Assembly (NCBI RefSeq): GCF_014078545.1
Contig: NZ_MU078723.1
Location: 340,122 to 404,121 of the forward strand
Source: Nitrosopumilus sp. b1
GTDB taxonomy: Archaea; Thermoproteota; Nitrososphaeria; Nitrososphaerales; Nitrosopumilaceae
Direction of reading: 5' to 3'
DNA length: 64,000 nt
In this document: piece by piece, positions 53,101 through 62,384 of the stretch
How the letters are laid out: the number at the start of each line of letters is the position of its first letter
Numbering within the stretch: position 1 is the stretch's first letter
The notes under the pieces: model-generated
What the model was told of the DNA's origin: nothing
Database searches by the model: none
The model's input: the letters and a program-made list of their open reading frames with translations, nothing else
Translations under genes and position numbers: made by a program

Positions 53101-54215
53101 TGCATACGCACAGGATTGTAAAAGTTATCCCGTTCCTCTACACTATATCCAATTTGTCTGATAGAATCGATTATTCGTTTGTCAGTTAGCTCAGTTGAGC
53201 GAGCACCAGTACAGGAGACAACTTCTTCACCAATCAGAGTACCTCCAAAGTCATCAGCACCATACTGTAAAGCAAGTTGAGCCATACCAATTCCATTTGT
53301 TAACCAGGATGATTGAATATGTGGGATCAGTCCATCAAGCATTAATCGAGAGATGGCAATCATCTTCAATAGTTGAGTTCCACCTGCACCAAAGTTAACA
53401 AGGCTTTCTTTTTGCATCAATGTGTTATTTGGCTCAAAGCTCCATGGAATAAATGCCATAAAGCCCTTGGTTTTTTCTTGTAGAGAAACAATTTTTGAGA
53501 AATGTTCTGCAATATCTCTATTTGATTCCACATGACCATACATCATCGTAGCAGAACCAGGAATGCCTAATGAATGAGCTTCATGCATAATTCTAATCCA
53601 TTCATCACTCGAAATCTTTTTTGGACTAATTACATCTTTAACGGTATCAACAAGAATTTCAGCGCCAGCACCCGGAATTGATTGTAGTCCAGATTCTTTT
53701 AATCGAGATAAAATTTCTTTTGTGGATGACTTTTCTACTCTAGATATCATATCGATTTCAGAAGTAGATAATCCATGCACGCCAACTTGTGGAAATTTTT
53801 TTCGAATCATCTGAAATGCTTCTTCATAATATTCCAATGAAAGATTTGGGTTATGTCCGCCTTGGATCAAAACTTGACGAATCTTAAACATATCCCACGA
53901 AGTCTTTACTCTAGCTTCGATCTCCTCTAAAGAAAGAGTATAGGAATCCTTTGCACCCGGAGAGCGATAGAATGCACAAAATTTACAATCAGTGACACAA
54001 ACGTTGGTATAATTTAGAATGATATTATTTACAAATGAGGCCTTTTTCCCAAACTGTTTTTGTGTAAGATATCCTGCAACTAATCCCATTAGCTGAACGT
54101 CTTCTGATTCTAGCAAACGAAGGCACTCTTCTTTGCTTGGACGTTGACCACTAAGAGAATGATCAAGTATATCTCCAATATCACTTGAATGAATTTGTTC
54201 AGTAAGCTGGCTCAA
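53097..54215 (-). CDS. MqnC-like radical SAM enzyme (dehypoxanthine futalosine cyclase family)
   Basis: 372 residues, paralogous to CofH at 4180-5433. Fe-S cysteines in 'CVTDCKFCAF' near 77; 'LIQGGHNPNLSLEYYE' and 'SIPGAGAEILVDTV' are typical of MqnC, which closes the naphthol ring in the futalosine route to menaquinone. 'HVESNRDIAEHF' and 'QYGADDFGGTLIGEEV' are shared with CofH. Start TTG. Its stop overlaps that of the convergent UbiD gene. Sister enzymes MqnA, D and E are not in this window. Confidence 0.85.
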   Translation of the reverse strand: MSQLTEQIHSSDIGDILDHSLSGQRPSKEECLRLLESEDVQLMGLVAGYLTQKQFGKKASFVNNIILNYTNVCVTDCKFCAFYRSPGAKDSYTLSLEEIEARVKTSWDMFKIRQVLIQGGHNPNLSLEYYEEAFQMIRKKFPQVGVHGLSTSEIDMISRVEKSSTKEILSRLKESGLQSIPGAGAEILVDTVKDVISPKKISSDEWIRIMHEAHSLGIPGSATMMYGHVESNRDIAEHFSKIVSLQEKTKGFMAFIPWSFEPNNTLMQKESLVNFGAGGTQLLKMIAISRLMLDGLIPHIQSSWLTNGIGMAQLALQYGADDFGGTLIGEEVVSCTGARSTELTDKRIIDSIRQIGYSVEERDNFYNPVRMH

Positions 54216-54373
54216 TTACCTTGAAACAATCCTCTTTGCTTGGTATTTAATCCTTGAGAGAAAATTTCAATTCAAAGTCTATGTTCAAAATACATGAAAG
54301 TGATACATCAGAGGCACATGAATAAAAATCGTTCACGTTATTTTTAAGTAGGGCACAAAGAGGAGATCATCGC

Positions 54374-55156
54374 ATGGTATCAGGTCATCAAATTAGACTA
54401 AATAGAATTTTAAGAAAAGGAAAGATGCTTTGCATTCCAATGGATCATGGTATTTCAAATGGACCTATTGAAGGTCTAGAAGATCCTCACTCAGTCATTT
54501 ACGACTGCGAAGGTCATGGACTTACAAGCGTAATTATCAACAAAGGAATTCTCAAGACATTACCCAAACCAACCAAGATTGGTCTATTGGTTCACTTTTC
54601 AAGTAGTACTTCTCTTTCGTTATCACCAAATAGAAAAATGCTTACAGGAACAGTGGAAGAAGCAATACGACTTGGTGCAGATGGAGTTTCACTTCACATT
54701 AACATTGGCGGAGCTGAAGAGCCAGAGATGCTAGAGCAGCTTGGAATGACTGCTGAAGAATGCCACAAATGGAACATGCCACTATTAGCTATGATGTACC
54801 CTAGAGGGGAAAATGTAAAGAATCCACATGATCCAGAAATTGTTGCTCATGTAGCACGAATTGGTGCAGAATGTGGAGCAGACATTGTAAAAACAGTTTA
54901 CACTGGAGATGTTGATTCGTTTGCAAAGATTGTAAAGAGTACTCCCGTTCCAATTGTCATAGCAGGAGGTCCAAAAGCAAAAACTGATTTAGATATTTTA
55001 CAAATGACAGAAGATGCAATGAAGGCTGGTGCAAAAGGTGTTACTTATGGTAGAAATATTTTTGCACACAAGCATCCACAAAAAATAGTGGGAGCATTAT
55101 CAGAGATAATATTTAAAAAATCATCAGCAAAGGAAGCAGCGAAACGACTTGAGTAA
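54374..55156 (+). CDS. 2-amino-3,7-dideoxy-D-threo-hept-6-ulosonate (ADH) synthase
   Basis: 260 residues, class I aldolase-like TIM barrel related to DhnA/fructose-bisphosphate aldolase. 'MDHGISNGPIEGLEDPH' near 27 and the Schiff-base region 'ADIVKTVYTGD' (Lys near 180) fit the archaeal ADH synthase. It makes the precursor used in place of DAHP at the entry to archaeal aromatic synthesis. First gene of the aro cluster; the next gene overlaps by eight bases and is its partner enzyme. ATG start behind the SD-like GAGGAG at about 54359-54364. Confidence 0.92.
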   Translation: MVSGHQIRLNRILRKGKMLCIPMDHGISNGPIEGLEDPHSVIYDCEGHGLTSVIINKGILKTLPKPTKIGLLVHFSSSTSLSLSPNRKMLTGTVEEAIRLGADGVSLHINIGGAEEPEMLEQLGMTAEECHKWNMPLLAMMYPRGENVKNPHDPEIVAHVARIGAECGADIVKTVYTGDVDSFAKIVKSTPVPIVIAGGPKAKTDLDILQMTEDAMKAGAKGVTYGRNIFAHKHPQKIVGALSEIIFKKSSAKEAAKRLE

Positions 55157-56204
55157 ATCTAGAGAGCTTATAATTTCTCCAAAAGTTTCAAAAGCACAAC
55201 TGGGAAAATTTTTAAAACAATTATCCGATGAAGGAATCAAAACAGTGTATGCAGATCCAAAAAGTGTTGGAAAAACAAAGTTATCTACAGTACACACTAG
55301 TAGCGCTGCAAATTATGTTGTCCTAGAAAAAGAAAATTCATCTAAACCAAAAGGTAAAAAAATTGGAAGGCGATTCAAAGTATTATCCAATCAAGACATT
55401 GAAAAAATTTTAGAGTCAGCAAAAAAAGGCCTAGATTTTGTAATTGTTGAAGTCAAAGATTGGAAAATAATTCCCTTGGAGAACATTATTGCCAAACTAC
55501 ACAAAATACACACAAAAATTTTTGCAATTGCCAGAACTCCAGAAGAGGTTAGAAAGATGTTTTCTATTTTAGAAGTAGGTGTCGACGGAGTAATATTCAA
55601 CACATCATCAATTAATGAGGTCCGAGAGGCATCAGTGTATCTTGGTTCTAGAAGTTTTGAATTAAAGCCAGCAAAAATTATCGAGATAAAAGAAGTCGGG
55701 GATGGTGAACGAGTATGCGTAGATACTGCTTCAATTCTTCACAAAGGTGAAGGAATGTTAATTGGAAGTAGGTCTAATTTCCTATTTTTGGTTCATAATG
55801 AATCGGTTGGCTCTTCTTTTACATCCCCAAGACCGTTTAGAGTAAATGCAGGAGCAGTTCATTGTTATACATTATCACCTGATGGAACTACAAGGTATCT
55901 CTCAGAAGTAGAAACTGGTTCTGAGGTGCTAGTACTTGATTCAAAAGGAAGAGCAAGAAGAGCAACTGTTGGACGTTCAAAAATTGAACGAAGACCAATG
56001 CTAATGATAAAAGCTCAGGTAAACGGAGAAATTGGGGGCATTATAGCACAGGATGCTGAAACAATTCGCTTTGTAAAACCAAATGGACATCTAGTGTCGG
56101 TAACACATCTAAAGAAAGGAGATATGGTTCTCACACATTCAAAGCAAGCTACTGGAAGACATTTCGGGATGGAAGTATCAGACGAATACATTCTTGAAAA
56201 ATAG
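55149..56204 (+). CDS. 3-dehydroquinate synthase II (archaeal type)
   Basis: 351 residues of the AroB' family, unrelated to bacterial AroB. 'RELIISPKVSK' at the start, 'GVDGVIFNTSS', 'RVCVDTASILHKGEGMLIGS' and 'RPFRVNAGAVHCYTLSPDG' are diagnostic. It oxidatively deaminates and cyclises the ADH synthase product to 3-dehydroquinate. Start overlaps the previous gene (TTG or ATG-like start at 55149), so the two steps are made together. The aroD gene follows three bases later. Confidence 0.93.
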   Translation: MSKSRELIISPKVSKAQLGKFLKQLSDEGIKTVYADPKSVGKTKLSTVHTSSAANYVVLEKENSSKPKGKKIGRRFKVLSNQDIEKILESAKKGLDFVIVEVKDWKIIPLENIIAKLHKIHTKIFAIARTPEEVRKMFSILEVGVDGVIFNTSSINEVREASVYLGSRSFELKPAKIIEIKEVGDGERVCVDTASILHKGEGMLIGSRSNFLFLVHNESVGSSFTSPRPFRVNAGAVHCYTLSPDGTTRYLSEVETGSEVLVLDSKGRARRATVGRSKIERRPMLMIKAQVNGEIGGIIAQDAETIRFVKPNGHLVSVTHLKKGDMVLTHSKQATGRHFGMEVSDEYILEK

Positions 56205-56207
56205 ATT

Positions 56208-56873
56208 ATGAAACACAAAACTTGTGTATCAATTGCAGAAAAAACTCCCAAACGTATGAATCAGCTTATAAAAAAAGCACTTAAAAGATCGGACTATGTT
56301 GAAATCCGTTTTGATTTTTTAAAACCTGAACATGTTCCACAAGCATTAGAACTATCAAAAAAATATCTCAAATTTTCAGTGTGTACATTGCGACCAAAGG
56401 CAGAGGGAGGAAAATTTTCAGGAAAAGAATCAGAAAGAATATCAATTATAAAATTAATTTCAGAATACAAACCGTTTCTTTTAGACATAGAATACAACAC
56501 TTTAAGAAAAAATAGATCACTTCTAAATTATGTTAGAAAAACAAAAACCCCAATTTTAGTTTCTTGGCATGATTTTAAAAAAACTCCCAGCATGAATGAT
56601 TTACAGAAAAAAATGAATCAAATGAAAAAAACATCAAAAAACGTAAAAATTGTAACAACTGCAAAGACAGTCAAGGACGCATCAAAAGTTTTATCGCTTT
56701 ACAGTATTTCATCAAAAATTAACTTGATTGCATTCTCCATGGGAGATTTGGGAAGAATTTCCAGAGTTTTGTGTTTATACTTAGGAAGTCCATATACGTA
56801 TGTCTCACTTGGAAAAGCAGTAGCACCAGGACAATTCAGTCTGGATGAGATTAAGTCAATTATAGATACCTAG
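56208..56873 (+). CDS. aroD: 3-dehydroquinate dehydratase, type I
   Basis: 221 residues, TIM-barrel type I enzyme: 'YVEIRFDFLKPEHV' (Glu/Arg of substrate site), 'ILVSWHDFKKTP' (catalytic His) and 'VKIVTTAKTVKDA' (Schiff-base Lys near 143). Length matches the family. It converts 3-dehydroquinate to 3-dehydroshikimate. Its ATG follows the dehydroquinate synthase stop by three bases. Confidence 0.93.
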   Translation: MKHKTCVSIAEKTPKRMNQLIKKALKRSDYVEIRFDFLKPEHVPQALELSKKYLKFSVCTLRPKAEGGKFSGKESERISIIKLISEYKPFLLDIEYNTLRKNRSLLNYVRKTKTPILVSWHDFKKTPSMNDLQKKMNQMKKTSKNVKIVTTAKTVKDASKVLSLYSISSKINLIAFSMGDLGRISRVLCLYLGSPYTYVSLGKAVAPGQFSLDEIKSIIDT

Positions 56874-56905
56874 AAATCTTAAATATCAATTTTGCAATAT
56901 TTGGC

Positions 56906-57001
56906 ATGCATAAGAAGCATCCATCAATTAACTCAGTTATTTCTAAGGTTCTATATGAAATAGTTAAGGGGACAGGATTGGATCCTAATGTATACAAATA
57001 A
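56906..57001 (+). CDS. Possible 31-residue peptide
   Basis: MHKKHPSINSVISKVLYEIV then KGTGLDPNVYK. ATG start and TAA stop, protein-like composition, and a TATA-like CTTAAATAT about 27 bases upstream at the leaderless position. It lies in the only gap of the first aro block. Could also be chance. Confidence 0.4.
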   Translation: MHKKHPSINSVISKVLYEIVKGTGLDPNVYK

Positions 57002-57046
57002 TCCTCAGACTTGACAGTTTAAATCAATCAATTATTGAAAAAATTC

Positions 57047-57865
57047 ATGGTAAAAACTTATGCAGTGATTGGAGATCCGATAGACCACTCTCTTTCGCCA
57101 AATATTCACAATGCAGCATTCAAAGAGATGAAGATGGATTGCACATACATTGCATACAAAATTCCTAAAGAGGAGCTACTCGAAGGGCTTGAATCCTTAA
57201 AAAAAATAAATATTTCTGGATTCAATGTCACGATTCCACACAAAGTTGAAGTCATGAAGTATATTGACAAGGTGGATGAAGACTGTAGTTTGATTGGTGC
57301 TGCAAATACAATTTCAAATGAGAATAATGTCTTGAAAGGTTACAATACAGACATGGGGGGATTTTTAGATCCATTACATCGAAGAGATATCAAGGTGAAC
57401 GATTTTCAAGTTCTCCTTTTGGGAGCAGGAGGGGCAGCAAGAGCTATCATTGCAGGATTAGTAAAAGAAGATGCGAAATCAATTATGATTGCAAATAGAA
57501 CAAGAGATAATGCAAATTCCTTGGCACAATTTGCAAATAAAATTGGAATGAGTACAGAAGCATCCCTTCTAAATGAGATTAGAGATGTTACAAATTATGA
57601 CTTGATTATTAATGCAACATCTATCGGATTAAAAAATGAGTCCAGTCCGATACCTACAAAAAGTATCAGAAAAAATTCCATAGTTTATGACATAGTATAC
57701 AATCCAATGAATACAGATTTGATAAAAGGAGCAAAAGAGAAAGGAGCTACCATAATTTACGGATACGAGATGCTACTTGGTCAAGCAATTCGTGCGTTTG
57801 AGATTTGGCATAAAACAAAAGCACCTTATGAGGTAATGAAAAAAGCTGTTCTAGGAGTTTTCTGA
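57047..57865 (+). CDS. aroE: Shikimate dehydrogenase
   Basis: 272 residues. 'YAVIGDPIDHSLSPNIHN' near the start (shikimate pocket Ser-Leu-Ser), 'GFNVTIPHKVEVMKYID' (catalytic Lys), 'LGAGGAARAII' (NADPH Rossmann loop) and 'NRTRDNA' (NADP phosphate). The ATG at 57047 is preferred over the TTG four codons upstream because the TATA-like TTTAAAT at 57018-57024 is at the right distance. The shikimate kinase start overlaps the stop. Confidence 0.94.
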   Translation: MVKTYAVIGDPIDHSLSPNIHNAAFKEMKMDCTYIAYKIPKEELLEGLESLKKINISGFNVTIPHKVEVMKYIDKVDEDCSLIGAANTISNENNVLKGYNTDMGGFLDPLHRRDIKVNDFQVLLLGAGGAARAIIAGLVKEDAKSIMIANRTRDNANSLAQFANKIGMSTEASLLNEIRDVTNYDLIINATSIGLKNESSPIPTKSIRKNSIVYDIVYNPMNTDLIKGAKEKGATIIYGYEMLLGQAIRAFEIWHKTKAPYEVMKKAVLGVF

Positions 57866-58719
57866 TGAGTAAATCAAAGGCCACAATACATGGAGCAGTT
57901 TCACTAGTAAACGCAATTGCCACAGGTAAAGGAGCAACGTTAGGAATTTCATTAAAGGTAGAAGCAATTGTAGAAGAGTCACCAGGTACAGGAATAACAA
58001 TTGAATCAGATAATCAAAGTCTCAGTTCTAGATTGATAAATAGAACAATAGAGAAAGTAGTACCAAAGAAAAAGCTAGAAAAATCAAAGTTAAGCCTTAT
58101 ACTAGATTCTGAAATTCCAACAGGGTATGGCCTTAAGAGCTCAAGTGCAATTTCATCAGCAGTTGCTTTGGCATGCGCAAAGCTCTTCCAACCAAAAATT
58201 GTTGATTCTGAAATACTTCTTGCTGGAATTGATGCATCTATAGAAACCAAGGTGAGCATCACAGGCGCATATGATGATGCAACAGCATGTTATTTTGGAG
58301 GTTTTCAAGTGACTGATAACTACAAAAGGAAAACAATACTTTCAGAAAAAGCACCAACAAACCTTATTGCAGTAATTTTCATCCCAAAATCACGAAAAAG
58401 AGGAAATGTGAAGAAACTAAAAACACTCGATACAGTATTTGATAAGGCTTGGAATCTTGCAAAAAATAAGGATTATTGGAATGCAATGATACTAAATGGG
58501 TTAGCTACATCGGCAATTCTAGATTCAGATCCAAAAATTATTACCGATCTAGTTGAAGAAGGAGCTCTTGGTGCATCAGTATCAGGAAACGGTCCATCCA
58601 TTGCAGCAATAGTAAAAAAAGACAGTCTAACAAAAATAAAGAAGGTTTTTTCATCAATGGAAGGAAGAATTATCACATCTGAGGTAAACAACAAAAAGGC
58701 AGAAGTCCATGGATTGTAA
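57865..58719 (+). CDS. Archaeal shikimate kinase (GHMP family)
   Basis: 284 residues of the GHMP kinase fold, not the bacterial AroK fold. The phosphate loop is 'IPTGYGLKSSSAISSAVALA' near 93, and 'GAYDDATACYFGGF' and 'GASVSGNGPSIAAIV' are the other two GHMP motifs. It phosphorylates shikimate with ATP. Starts on the last base of the aroE stop and overlaps the EPSP synthase gene by 11 bases. Confidence 0.94.
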   Translation: MSKSKATIHGAVSLVNAIATGKGATLGISLKVEAIVEESPGTGITIESDNQSLSSRLINRTIEKVVPKKKLEKSKLSLILDSEIPTGYGLKSSSAISSAVALACAKLFQPKIVDSEILLAGIDASIETKVSITGAYDDATACYFGGFQVTDNYKRKTILSEKAPTNLIAVIFIPKSRKRGNVKKLKTLDTVFDKAWNLAKNKDYWNAMILNGLATSAILDSDPKIITDLVEEGALGASVSGNGPSIAAIVKKDSLTKIKKVFSSMEGRIITSEVNNKKAEVHGL

Positions 58720-59971
58720 AGTAGAAAAATCTAAAATTTCAGGAGTTATTTCCTGCCCTACAAACAAGAGTTATTCTCATAGAGCAATTTTCCTAGCAAC
58801 ACTATCACGTGGAAAGAGCACATTACACAACGTATTAGATTCAGCAGATGTAAAATCTACAATTCATGCATGTAAGGGATTTGGGGCAGACATATCCATT
58901 AGTAACGAATCAATCACAATAAATTCTAAAGGAAAGATAAATCCAACAGAAATTGATGCTTCCAACTCTGGAACCACAATTAGAATTGCAGCTGCAATTT
59001 CAGCATTATCTGAGGGCAAAACAACTCTTACAGGTGACAATAGCCTCAAAAAAAGGCCTATGCAGCCACTATTAGATGCGTTAGAATCATTGGGGGCAAA
59101 ATGTACATCAACAGACGGTAAACCTCCTGTTTCAGTGCATGGAAAAATTTCTGGAGGAGAAGTCACTATTGCGGGAAATATTTCAAGTCAGTTTGTTTCT
59201 GCATTAATGATTGCAGGACCACTTACGAAGGAAGGTATTGAGTTAAAGATTGAAGGAGAATTAGTTTCAAAACCATACCTTGATGCTACAATTGCAATAA
59301 TGAAAAAATTTGGGGTAAGAGTACACACGTTAATTCCTTACAAAAATTATCAAATCACACCACAAATTTATCATCCAACTGAAATTACAGTTCCATCAGA
59401 TTTTTCCAGTCTAGCGTTATTGTTGTCTTCAGCAGTTTTAGTTGGCAAGGATGTAAAGATCAAAGTAGAGATGGGGGATCTCCCACAAGGAGATGAAGCA
59501 TTCATCGATATTTTGGAGGCATTAGGAGTCAGAGTGATTATTGATGAAGAAACAATCTCAATAACCAATGTAGAGAGACTCTCAGGCGGGAAATTTGATC
59601 TTAGTAATACACCAGACCTTCTTCCACCATTATCCATTTTAGCATTAAAATCACAAAAACCAATAGAGATAGTAAATGTTGGGCATGCAAGGTTCAAAGA
59701 AACAGACAGAATAGCAATAATCTCTAGAGAATTAAAAAAGATTGGAATAAAAGTAATTGAAAAAAGTGATGGAATAATTTTAGAACCCGCAGACCAACTA
59801 AAAGGTGCTTCATTGAATGCTGAAAATGATCACAGACTGTTTATGGCATTTTGTATTGTTGGAATGTATGTTGGAAATTGCACAATATCAGATCCAGAGT
59901 CTATAGATGTCTCATTTCCAAGTTTCATAAAAGAAATGAAAAATTGTGGCGCAGACATAACTGTTGTGTGA
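58709..59971 (+). CDS. aroA: EPSP synthase (3-phosphoshikimate 1-carboxyvinyltransferase)
   Basis: 420 residues. 'CPTNKSYSHRAIFLATLSRGKS' begins the shikimate-phosphate site; 'DASNSGTTIRIA' near 92 and 'KKRPMQPLLDAL' near 116 are the PEP/glyphosate-region motifs; 'HARFKETDRIA' near 330 is the catalytic KETDR segment. It joins PEP to shikimate 3-phosphate. Tight overlap with the kinase gene shows operon coupling. Confidence 0.95.
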   Translation: MDCKVEKSKISGVISCPTNKSYSHRAIFLATLSRGKSTLHNVLDSADVKSTIHACKGFGADISISNESITINSKGKINPTEIDASNSGTTIRIAAAISALSEGKTTLTGDNSLKKRPMQPLLDALESLGAKCTSTDGKPPVSVHGKISGGEVTIAGNISSQFVSALMIAGPLTKEGIELKIEGELVSKPYLDATIAIMKKFGVRVHTLIPYKNYQITPQIYHPTEITVPSDFSSLALLLSSAVLVGKDVKIKVEMGDLPQGDEAFIDILEALGVRVIIDEETISITNVERLSGGKFDLSNTPDLLPPLSILALKSQKPIEIVNVGHARFKETDRIAIISRELKKIGIKVIEKSDGIILEPADQLKGASLNAENDHRLFMAFCIVGMYVGNCTISDPESIDVSFPSFIKEMKNCGADITVV

Positions 59972-59978
59972 AATTCAA

Positions 59979-60356
59979 TCACATTGCAGCTGTAGGAAGA
60001 ATATTCTTTTCTGACAAGTAATCAAGTAGTTGCTTTCCGGTAAATGGTTTTTCAATAAAACCAAACAAACCTCGTTTTTCTGCTTCATAGAATCTTTCCT
60101 TTTTTTGAAAACCAGTCATAAGAATCACTTTGGCATCAGGATCTGCATCTTTAATTTGAAAAAAGGTATCATATCCGTCCATTCCCCCCATAACGATATC
60201 CATAATTACAAGGTCAGGTCTAGCATTTTGATATTCAATACAGGCTTGAGAACCGTTTTGAGCAGTTCGCACATTAAAACCACCAATTTTCAAAAAACTT
60301 CCAATGCATTCTAGAAGATCTTCATTGTCATCCACTAACAATACGCTGGAACTCAT
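59979..60356 (-). CDS. Stand-alone CheY-like response regulator
   Basis: 125 residues. 'VLLVDDNEDLLECI' acidic pocket, phosphoacceptor Asp in 'LVIMDIVMGGMDGYD', Thr in 'VILMTGF' and Lys in 'FIEKPFTGKQ'. Highly similar to the one at 26803-27171. No output domain and no kinase nearby. It is divergent from the small gene at 60443 and separates the first part of the aro cluster from aroC. Confidence 0.88.
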   Translation of the reverse strand: MSSSVLLVDDNEDLLECIGSFLKIGGFNVRTAQNGSQACIEYQNARPDLVIMDIVMGGMDGYDTFFQIKDADPDAKVILMTGFQKKERFYEAEKRGLFGFIEKPFTGKQLLDYLSEKNILPTAAM

Positions 60357-60442
60357 ACAATATTACTTTGAATTTGCTTAAAAAGAACATGTTTGTTTCA
60401 AGAAACAAAACAGGTGCACAATACCCACAATGTGAAGAAATC

Positions 60443-60649
60443 ATGTTGAAAAAAATTCAGGTCACCTTTACCCTAAGTCCTAAGATTTTAGATGACATGA
60501 AAGATCTTCAAACATTCTTGATGATGAAATCGGGAAAAGCATGGAGTTTTTCACAGATCTCTGAGTTAGTTTTAGAGGAAGGCATTAAAAATTATCGAAA
60601 GCAAGGCGAATCAAAAGCAAAATTAGAAGAAAAGATCCTCAAGGCCTGA
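60443..60649 (+). CDS. Small ribbon-helix-helix-like protein
   Basis: 68 residues from the ATG at 60443. 'KKIQVTFTLSPKILDDMKDL' has the strand-helix start of RHH/CopG-type DNA-binding proteins, followed by 'AWSFSQISELVLEEGIKNYRKQ' as a second helix pair. Starts at 60389 or 60368 are open but add residues unlike the family. Probably binds DNA as a dimer. Divergent from the response regulator. Confidence 0.6.
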   Translation: MLKKIQVTFTLSPKILDDMKDLQTFLMMKSGKAWSFSQISELVLEEGIKNYRKQGESKAKLEEKILKA

Positions 60650-60653
60650 TTAT

Positions 60654-62279
60654 TCAAGATTTAGTAGATGGATTCGGAGGTTTTGTTTCTGCCAGTAAAT
60701 TCAATAATGTTTTTGATGAAACAATACCAACTATTTTTCCAGAAAAACCAGGTTCTATTACAGGAATCATTTCAAAGTGATGAGAGTTCATTTTCTGAAT
60801 TACTGAGAAAATATAGTCTTGTGGGATGACTGTGTGAAATTTCTTTTCCATGATATCTGAAATTAAAGCAACATCTCTACTTTTTTTATGGACATTGTTT
60901 AGCTCCTTTTTTGAGACGATGCCAATTAATCTACCATCATCATCAATCACCATGGTTTCTTCTTTGGGATCAATATCAGAATTAAGAAAGTTCTTTACGC
61001 TAACATTTGGTTTAGTTTTTTGAAAATCTATTGACATTGCATCCTGAGCTCGTTTATCAGAAACTGTTCTTCTGAAGAAAATTGGAAGCATTCCAATTTC
61101 TACACTACCAACTTTGACTTGGACAATTTTCTTTAATTTTCTTTGTAATTCAACGCTTGAGATTATCATTGTAATCAACGTACCAAGAACTAGTAAAGAA
61201 AATAAACTGTCATCTAGCATATTGACTTGGAGTAAGGACAACATTAGAGCCAAGTCAACTGCACCCTTAGACATAACACCGTAAGCAACTGTTGTTGCAG
61301 GACGCATCTTGGCGATTTTGACTGCAATGTATGATCCAATGAATTTTACACCCACGATGATACCAATAAAGCCAGCAATTATCCAAAGATCTATTTCAAC
61401 AAATTTTGTAGTAAAATGTAATCCTATACCAGCAAAAAACATTGGAATAAAAATTCCATAACCGACTGCATTTACATTTTTTGATATTTCAAGATATTCT
61501 TCTCTGTTCATTCTAGATACTGCAATTCCTAACAATAGTGCACCAATTGCTCCATGTATTCCACTTATTTCAGCAAAGTATGCAACCAGTAAGATAACTC
61601 CAATTACCAAACCAAAGTAAACTTGTTGTGCACGTAAATGACTATGGATGATTCGAAATACTTTTGGTAATGCAAACACAGCTAACAGGCCAGCTACAGC
61701 AAAGAAAATTCCCATCTTTGCAAACAACCACAAGAATTCAGATACGTTTGGAGCATCACTGGTGTTGATCTGTATCAAAACACTGGTAAGAATAATTGCA
61801 ATAAACTCAATGATTGCAGTTACTGTAAAGATTTCCAAGCCAATTGTTGAACGCAGCTTCCCAAGATCCGTTAGTACTTTGGCAGCAACTCCAAGACTAG
61901 AAGCACCAATTACACTACCTATAGCAAAAGCCTGAATGAAATTCATATCAAGACTTAGTCCAAAAAATGAGGCTGCAAAAAATGGAATGAAAAATCCAGC
62001 AAGAGAGCCGGCAAAGATTCGACCTCTCATAACCCGAACTAATCCAGGAAGATCAATTTCTTCAAGACCAATAAGGAAGAACAAAAAGAAAACACCGATT
62101 GAGATGAATAACTCAATAGCATCTATTGGTTGAACCAAAAAGAATAACGCAGGCCCAACTATGATACCAGCAAGAACATTTCCTATAATTCTGGGTTGAT
62201 TTATTCTGTACAATAATTCTCCTAATAATTTTGCTGAGATTAGTAAGACTGCAATGTATAGAATTGCCTCAAACACCAT
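60654..62279 (-). CDS. CPA2-type Na+/H+ or K+/H+ antiporter with CBS pair
   Basis: 541 residues. Membrane part (1-380, about 12 helices) begins 'LYRINQPRIIGNVLAGIIVGP' and has 'GIEEI'-like helix 3; the region 'LTDLGKLRSTIGLEIFTVTAIIEFIAII' replaces the paired-Asp motif of the antiporter at 10951, with Glu instead, suggesting electroneutral KefB/GerN-like exchange. After a linker, two CBS domains (about 420-530, 'DPKEETMVIDDDGRLIGIVSKKEL', 'YIFSVIQKMNSHHFEMIPVIE') may bind adenine nucleotides to regulate it. ATG start. Confidence 0.87.
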   Translation of the reverse strand: MVFEAILYIAVLLISAKLLGELLYRINQPRIIGNVLAGIIVGPALFFLVQPIDAIELFISIGVFFLFFLIGLEEIDLPGLVRVMRGRIFAGSLAGFFIPFFAASFFGLSLDMNFIQAFAIGSVIGASSLGVAAKVLTDLGKLRSTIGLEIFTVTAIIEFIAIILTSVLIQINTSDAPNVSEFLWLFAKMGIFFAVAGLLAVFALPKVFRIIHSHLRAQQVYFGLVIGVILLVAYFAEISGIHGAIGALLLGIAVSRMNREEYLEISKNVNAVGYGIFIPMFFAGIGLHFTTKFVEIDLWIIAGFIGIIVGVKFIGSYIAVKIAKMRPATTVAYGVMSKGAVDLALMLSLLQVNMLDDSLFSLLVLGTLITMIISSVELQRKLKKIVQVKVGSVEIGMLPIFFRRTVSDKRAQDAMSIDFQKTKPNVSVKNFLNSDIDPKEETMVIDDDGRLIGIVSKKELNNVHKKSRDVALISDIMEKKFHTVIPQDYIFSVIQKMNSHHFEMIPVIEPGFSGKIVGIVSSKTLLNLLAETKPPNPSTKS

Positions 62280-62384
62280 TGAAATTTCAAAGTTTAATCC
62301 AGTTATGTACCTTCTATTATTCCCTACACATAACGGGGTATTTTCAAGTAGGAATTATAAGCATCAAAAATTATCAAATAATTA

